Shown here: piece by piece, positions 4,028 to 6,331 of the stretch | How the letters are laid out: each line of letters starts with the position of its first letter | How positions within the stretch are numbered: the stretch's first letter is position 1 | DNA from: Anaerolineae bacterium | GTDB lineage: Bacteria; Chloroflexota; Anaerolineae; SpSt-600 | DNA: 6,331 nucleotides | Assembly (NCBI GenBank): GCA_028275425.1 | Contig: JAPWUT010000105.1 | Span: 1 to 6,331, forward strand | Reading direction: 5' to 3' | Position numbers and translations under genes: made by a program | The notes under the pieces: model-generated | Databases searched by the model: none | What the model was told of the DNA's origin: nothing | What the model saw: only the letters and a program-made list of their open reading frames with translations

Positions 4028-6220
4028 CTACCTCTCGCAGGCGAAAATTTTCACTTCGCCTTTATCATACACCAAGGTTGCAAAACGGGCGAATTTCCCC
4101 TCCATCTCCGGGGTCAGGCCATAGGTCTCTCGCTCAAGAGGGCCAATGTAGATGTAGCGGATGTTGTATTTTTCAGCGATCGCTCGTGCCTCTTCGGGGT
4201 CAAGGGAAGTGTAAATCCTGGAGATGTCGGGCTTGCGCCGTGCTGGCTCCTCGTAGGAACCGCGCCACTGCAGTTCGTGGAAATCCCAGCCTAAAACGGT
4301 AGGAAGGCCGGTATGGGTGGCCACGCGGCCGTAGTAAGTGTAGGAGCCGCCTGTAGCTTCCAGGATAACGGGCGCACCTACGACGTTTTTGTTGAGCCAA
4401 GAAATGGCTTCGTAATCGGCCGGGTTAGTGCGGGCCAGGTAAGCAGTTCCGTCAAGGGTGAGGATATCCCTCCCTTCGGCAAGGGTCCTCGTTAACGAAG
4501 AAGCCAGGGGGTAATAGAGGCCGGTGAATATGGTCAAGAGCACGAGGCTTCTCCACAAGGTTCTAATAAGCCCCGGTGCCGAAAGTTTGTATAAAGCGAA
4601 GGCCGAGGCCAGCCCCATCATGACCCAGGCCTGGTAGTAGAACTTGAACACGGTGTTCATCCTGGTGCCGAAGGAATCCCTTATGTAGACGAACTCTACG
4701 GCCAATGTGAGGGAGAGGCTTGCAAGCCAGAGGAGTAAGGCGAAAGCCGATGGCCCTTCTTTCTTAGGAAGGGAAAGCAAGGCCAAGATTATCGTGGGTA
4801 TGAGGATGGCAGGGAGGGGGCGGTGGATTAGGGAGCAAAGGAGGGCCAAGAAGATGGCCACCCCTATCAAAGCGAACTCAGTCCGAGGGAGGCGCAGCGG
4901 GAAGAGGAGGACTGGTCCGGCCAGCAAGAAAGGGGCAAACATGATGAAATACTGGTGGACTTTCGTGGAGTTGAAGAGCACGGGCAAAATTCCCCCGGCC
5001 TGGGAGCGGAAACCGATGTAGAAAGGCAGGTACAGAGTCACCCCTAAGGCTCCCCAAGATAAGGCGAGCTTTAGGACCTTCCCCCAAGTAATTTCACCTT
5101 TGCCGGCGGATAGACCCAGCACGGCTGCCGTCCCTGTTAGGGCCAAGTAGATGGGGAAATCCCAAGTGTTCAGGAAAGCGAGCCCTCCCAGGGCCAGGCT
5201 ATAAAGGAAAAAGTTGGGCCAGGATGAGGCCAAGTCAGGGGAATAGAATGCGCTTAAAGCCAGAGCTATGGCCATGATAGCGAAGGGCAGGGCTAAGACG
5301 TGAGGGTGAAGGTCGCCCAAAAGGAAACTGAAGAAAGGAAATTCGTCAATCACTTCCTGGTCCTGCCCCAAGAGGTTACGGTCGTGTATGACCCTGGATG
5401 CCCTCCACCACCACCAGAAGTCCACGGGGTGGATGGATGAAGGGCAGGAGGGGGCTTGGGCCAGACCTTTCACGTCAACCCATTCCCAGAAAGAAGGCGA
5501 ACCAATCCCTTTACAATGGAGTAGCTCAAGGAAGCTTTCTTGATTGCCGATGATGGCCACCAGCACAGCGCCCAGAATAGCCCAGCGAGCTGCCTGATGG
5601 AAGGAGATTTCTTCCCTTTTTACCAGCGCGTAAACTACCCCAAAGGCACCTGTGACCGTAAGGGCAAATAGCGAGGCTATCGCGAGGTTAAAAGCTACGC
5701 CTGAGGGGGTGGCCGTCCACTTAGCCAAGAAGGCCACCATTACGTAGCCGAAGTAGTAGTAGCTTATGGCGAAGCCGGAAAGCCAGGGGTCATGGGGAGG
5801 GAAAGACTGGCTCCTCAGGATAGCGTTGAGGAAAGCCAGCTCCATAGGCTTTTCGGTTCCGGAAATTTCGGGGCGGAAAGCTTTGAAAAGGGTGAAAGAG
5901 GCGAAAGCAAGGGCATGAATCAGTTCCGTAGCCAGGATAAGCTGGCGTTCCCTGGCCCAGAAGGCCTTTAAATCCTTCAGGCCCAGCTTCCAGGAGGCAA
6001 GGCCGAGCAAGGCCAGGGCAACGGCGATCCCTCCCAAGCTGTTTTGGATTAGCTCCAAAGAGCAGCCGAGCCAGAAGGCGTAAGAAGCCAGCAATAGCCC
6101 GAATGGTCTGGCGAAGGGGAAGCCTTCTCCGGGGAGTGGGGAGAATAGGCGGCGGGCCAGAGGCAAAGCCAGAAGGCCCGTGAAACTCAACGCAAGCCAC
6201 CACTTCAAAGCAAAGAGCAT
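4028..6220 (-). CDS. DUF2298 / Chlor_Arch_YYY membrane protein, putative GT-C glycosyltransferase
   Basis: This 730-residue polytopic membrane protein belongs to the family defined by the triple-tyrosine signature, here SYYYFGY (153-159). Other conserved-looking blocks are FRPEISGTEKPMELAF (115-130), the tryptophan run FWWWWRASRVI (268-278), DEFPFFSFLLGDLHPH (292-307), NTWDFPIY (351-358) and RDSFGTRMNTVFKFYYQAW (514-532). By eye there are about 15-17 membrane segments, from residue 4 to about 572, then a soluble C-terminal domain of about 150 residues, probably outside the membrane. Acidic residues in the first large loop (E118, E123) and many membrane helices recall GT-C glycosyltransferases that use lipid-linked sugars, so a role in envelope glycan or glycoprotein assembly is plausible; the substrate is unknown. 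The ATG start has a good ribosome binding site and promoter. It is the first gene of an operon with mutS2. Family call is strong, function is inferred. Confidence 0.88.
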   Translation of the reverse strand: MLFALKWWLALSFTGLLALPLARRLFSPLPGEGFPFARPFGLLLASYAFWLGCSLELIQNSLGGIAVALALLGLASWKLGLKDLKAFWARERQLILATELIHALAFASFTLFKAFRPEISGTEKPMELAFLNAILRSQSFPPHDPWLSGFAISYYYFGYVMVAFLAKWTATPSGVAFNLAIASLFALTVTGAFGVVYALVKREEISFHQAARWAILGAVLVAIIGNQESFLELLHCKGIGSPSFWEWVDVKGLAQAPSCPSSIHPVDFWWWWRASRVIHDRNLLGQDQEVIDEFPFFSFLLGDLHPHVLALPFAIMAIALALSAFYSPDLASSWPNFFLYSLALGGLAFLNTWDFPIYLALTGTAAVLGLSAGKGEITWGKVLKLALSWGALGVTLYLPFYIGFRSQAGGILPVLFNSTKVHQYFIMFAPFLLAGPVLLFPLRLPRTEFALIGVAIFLALLCSLIHRPLPAILIPTIILALLSLPKKEGPSAFALLLWLASLSLTLAVEFVYIRDSFGTRMNTVFKFYYQAWVMMGLASAFALYKLSAPGLIRTLWRSLVLLTIFTGLYYPLASSLTRTLAEGRDILTLDGTAYLARTNPADYEAISWLNKNVVGAPVILEATGGSYTYYGRVATHTGLPTVLGWDFHELQWRGSYEEPARRKPDISRIYTSLDPEEARAIAEKYNIRYIYIGPLERETYGLTPEMEGKFARFATLVYDKGEVKIFACER
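4031..4036 (-). promoter_or_regulatory. Ribosome binding site of mutS2
   Basis: On the minus strand GAGAGG lies nine bases before the GTG start at 4021, inside the last codons of the upstream gene. This supports the GTG start and points to translational coupling: ribosomes ending on the TAG at 4030-4028 are two codons from the next start. Confidence 0.6.
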
Positions 6221-6223
6221 GAA

Positions 6224-6231
6224 TCACCCCC
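6224..6231 (-). promoter_or_regulatory. Ribosome binding site of the DUF2298 gene
   Basis: The minus strand reads GGGGGTGATTCATG. GGGGGTGA matches the ideal GGAGGTGA at seven of eight positions, with six bases between the GGGGG core and the ATG at 6220. This strong site fixes the start. Confidence 0.75.
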
Positions 6232-6251
6232 GCAGGCTTATTTCGCCTTGG

Positions 6252-6281
6252 ATTTTACCAGAAGTAAGCTTTGCCCTACAA
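6252..6281 (-). promoter_or_regulatory. Promoter of the DUF2298-mutS2 operon
   Basis: On the minus strand a -35-like TTGTAG (6281-6276) is separated by 18 bp from TAAAAT (6257-6252), which is preceded by TGG and so forms an extended -10. The predicted start near 6245 gives a leader of about 25 nt. The -35 is weak (three of six), as is common when the -10 is extended. The -10 hexamer is the same as that of the 6S-like RNA promoter. Confidence 0.6.
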
Positions 6282-6311
6282 CTGCATCCCAGAACTGTAA
6301 GCCTCCCATTT

Positions 6312-6331
6312 GCCCACCCCCGTTAGCTTAG
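6312..6331 (+). repeat. GCCCACCC repeat module, start of copy D
   Basis: The last 20 bases of the window match the first 20 bases of copies A and B at 18 of 20 positions, in the same orientation. The window ends inside the element. It lies about 30 bp upstream of the -35 of the DUF2298 promoter. This shows that the repeat is dispersed and not confined to the left array. Confidence 0.7.

Noticed and set aside
5790..6227. Minus-strand 145-codon frame overlapping the start of the DUF2298 gene
   Set aside because: It is another frame of the same strand within a strongly supported gene with conserved family motifs, and its Arg/Pro-rich translation shows no domain.

Overview
The window reads as part of a bacterial chromosome, most likely Chloroflexota (green non-sulfur bacteria, perhaps a thermophilic Anaerolineae-like lineage). 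This is inferred from the 730-residue membrane protein with the YYYFGY signature, a family typical of Chloroflexota and archaea, and from C-rich palindromic intergenic repeats. The placement is probable, not proven.

Layout. Positions 1-610 hold no credible gene. They are a mosaic of C-rich repeat modules in repeated order: a hairpin-forming module, then a module starting GCCCACCC, then a module with a CCCTTCCCT/AGGGAAGGG palindrome. A further GCCCACCC copy begins at 6312, at the far right edge, so the gene block is bracketed by the same repeat in the same orientation. Right at the edge of the left array is a good extended -10 promoter (601-629), followed by a structured RNA at about 636-804 that I read as 6S RNA, the RNA polymerase-binding regulatory RNA. 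Only about 20 nt after it comes a plus-strand gene for a TrmI-type tRNA m1A58 methyltransferase (826-1677).

The rest is a two-gene minus-strand operon, transcribed from a promoter near 6252-6281. It encodes a polytopic DUF2298/Chlor_Arch_YYY membrane protein (6220-4028), a putative GT-C-like glycosyltransferase, and full-length MutS2 (4021-1667). MutS2 starts with GTG six bases after the upstream stop codon, in the same frame. trmI and mutS2 converge and overlap by 11 bp, with no terminator between them.

Functionally these are mostly housekeeping genes: transcription control (6S), tRNA modification (TrmI), recombination control or ribosome rescue (MutS2), and probably envelope glycan assembly (DUF2298). 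I see no defence system, mobile-element gene, CRISPR array or new multi-gene system. The points most worth a second look are the 6S RNA and its tight link to trmI, the promoter embedded in an inverted repeat at the repeat-array edge, the modular repeat array, and an Asp-to-His change in the Smr nuclease motif of MutS2.
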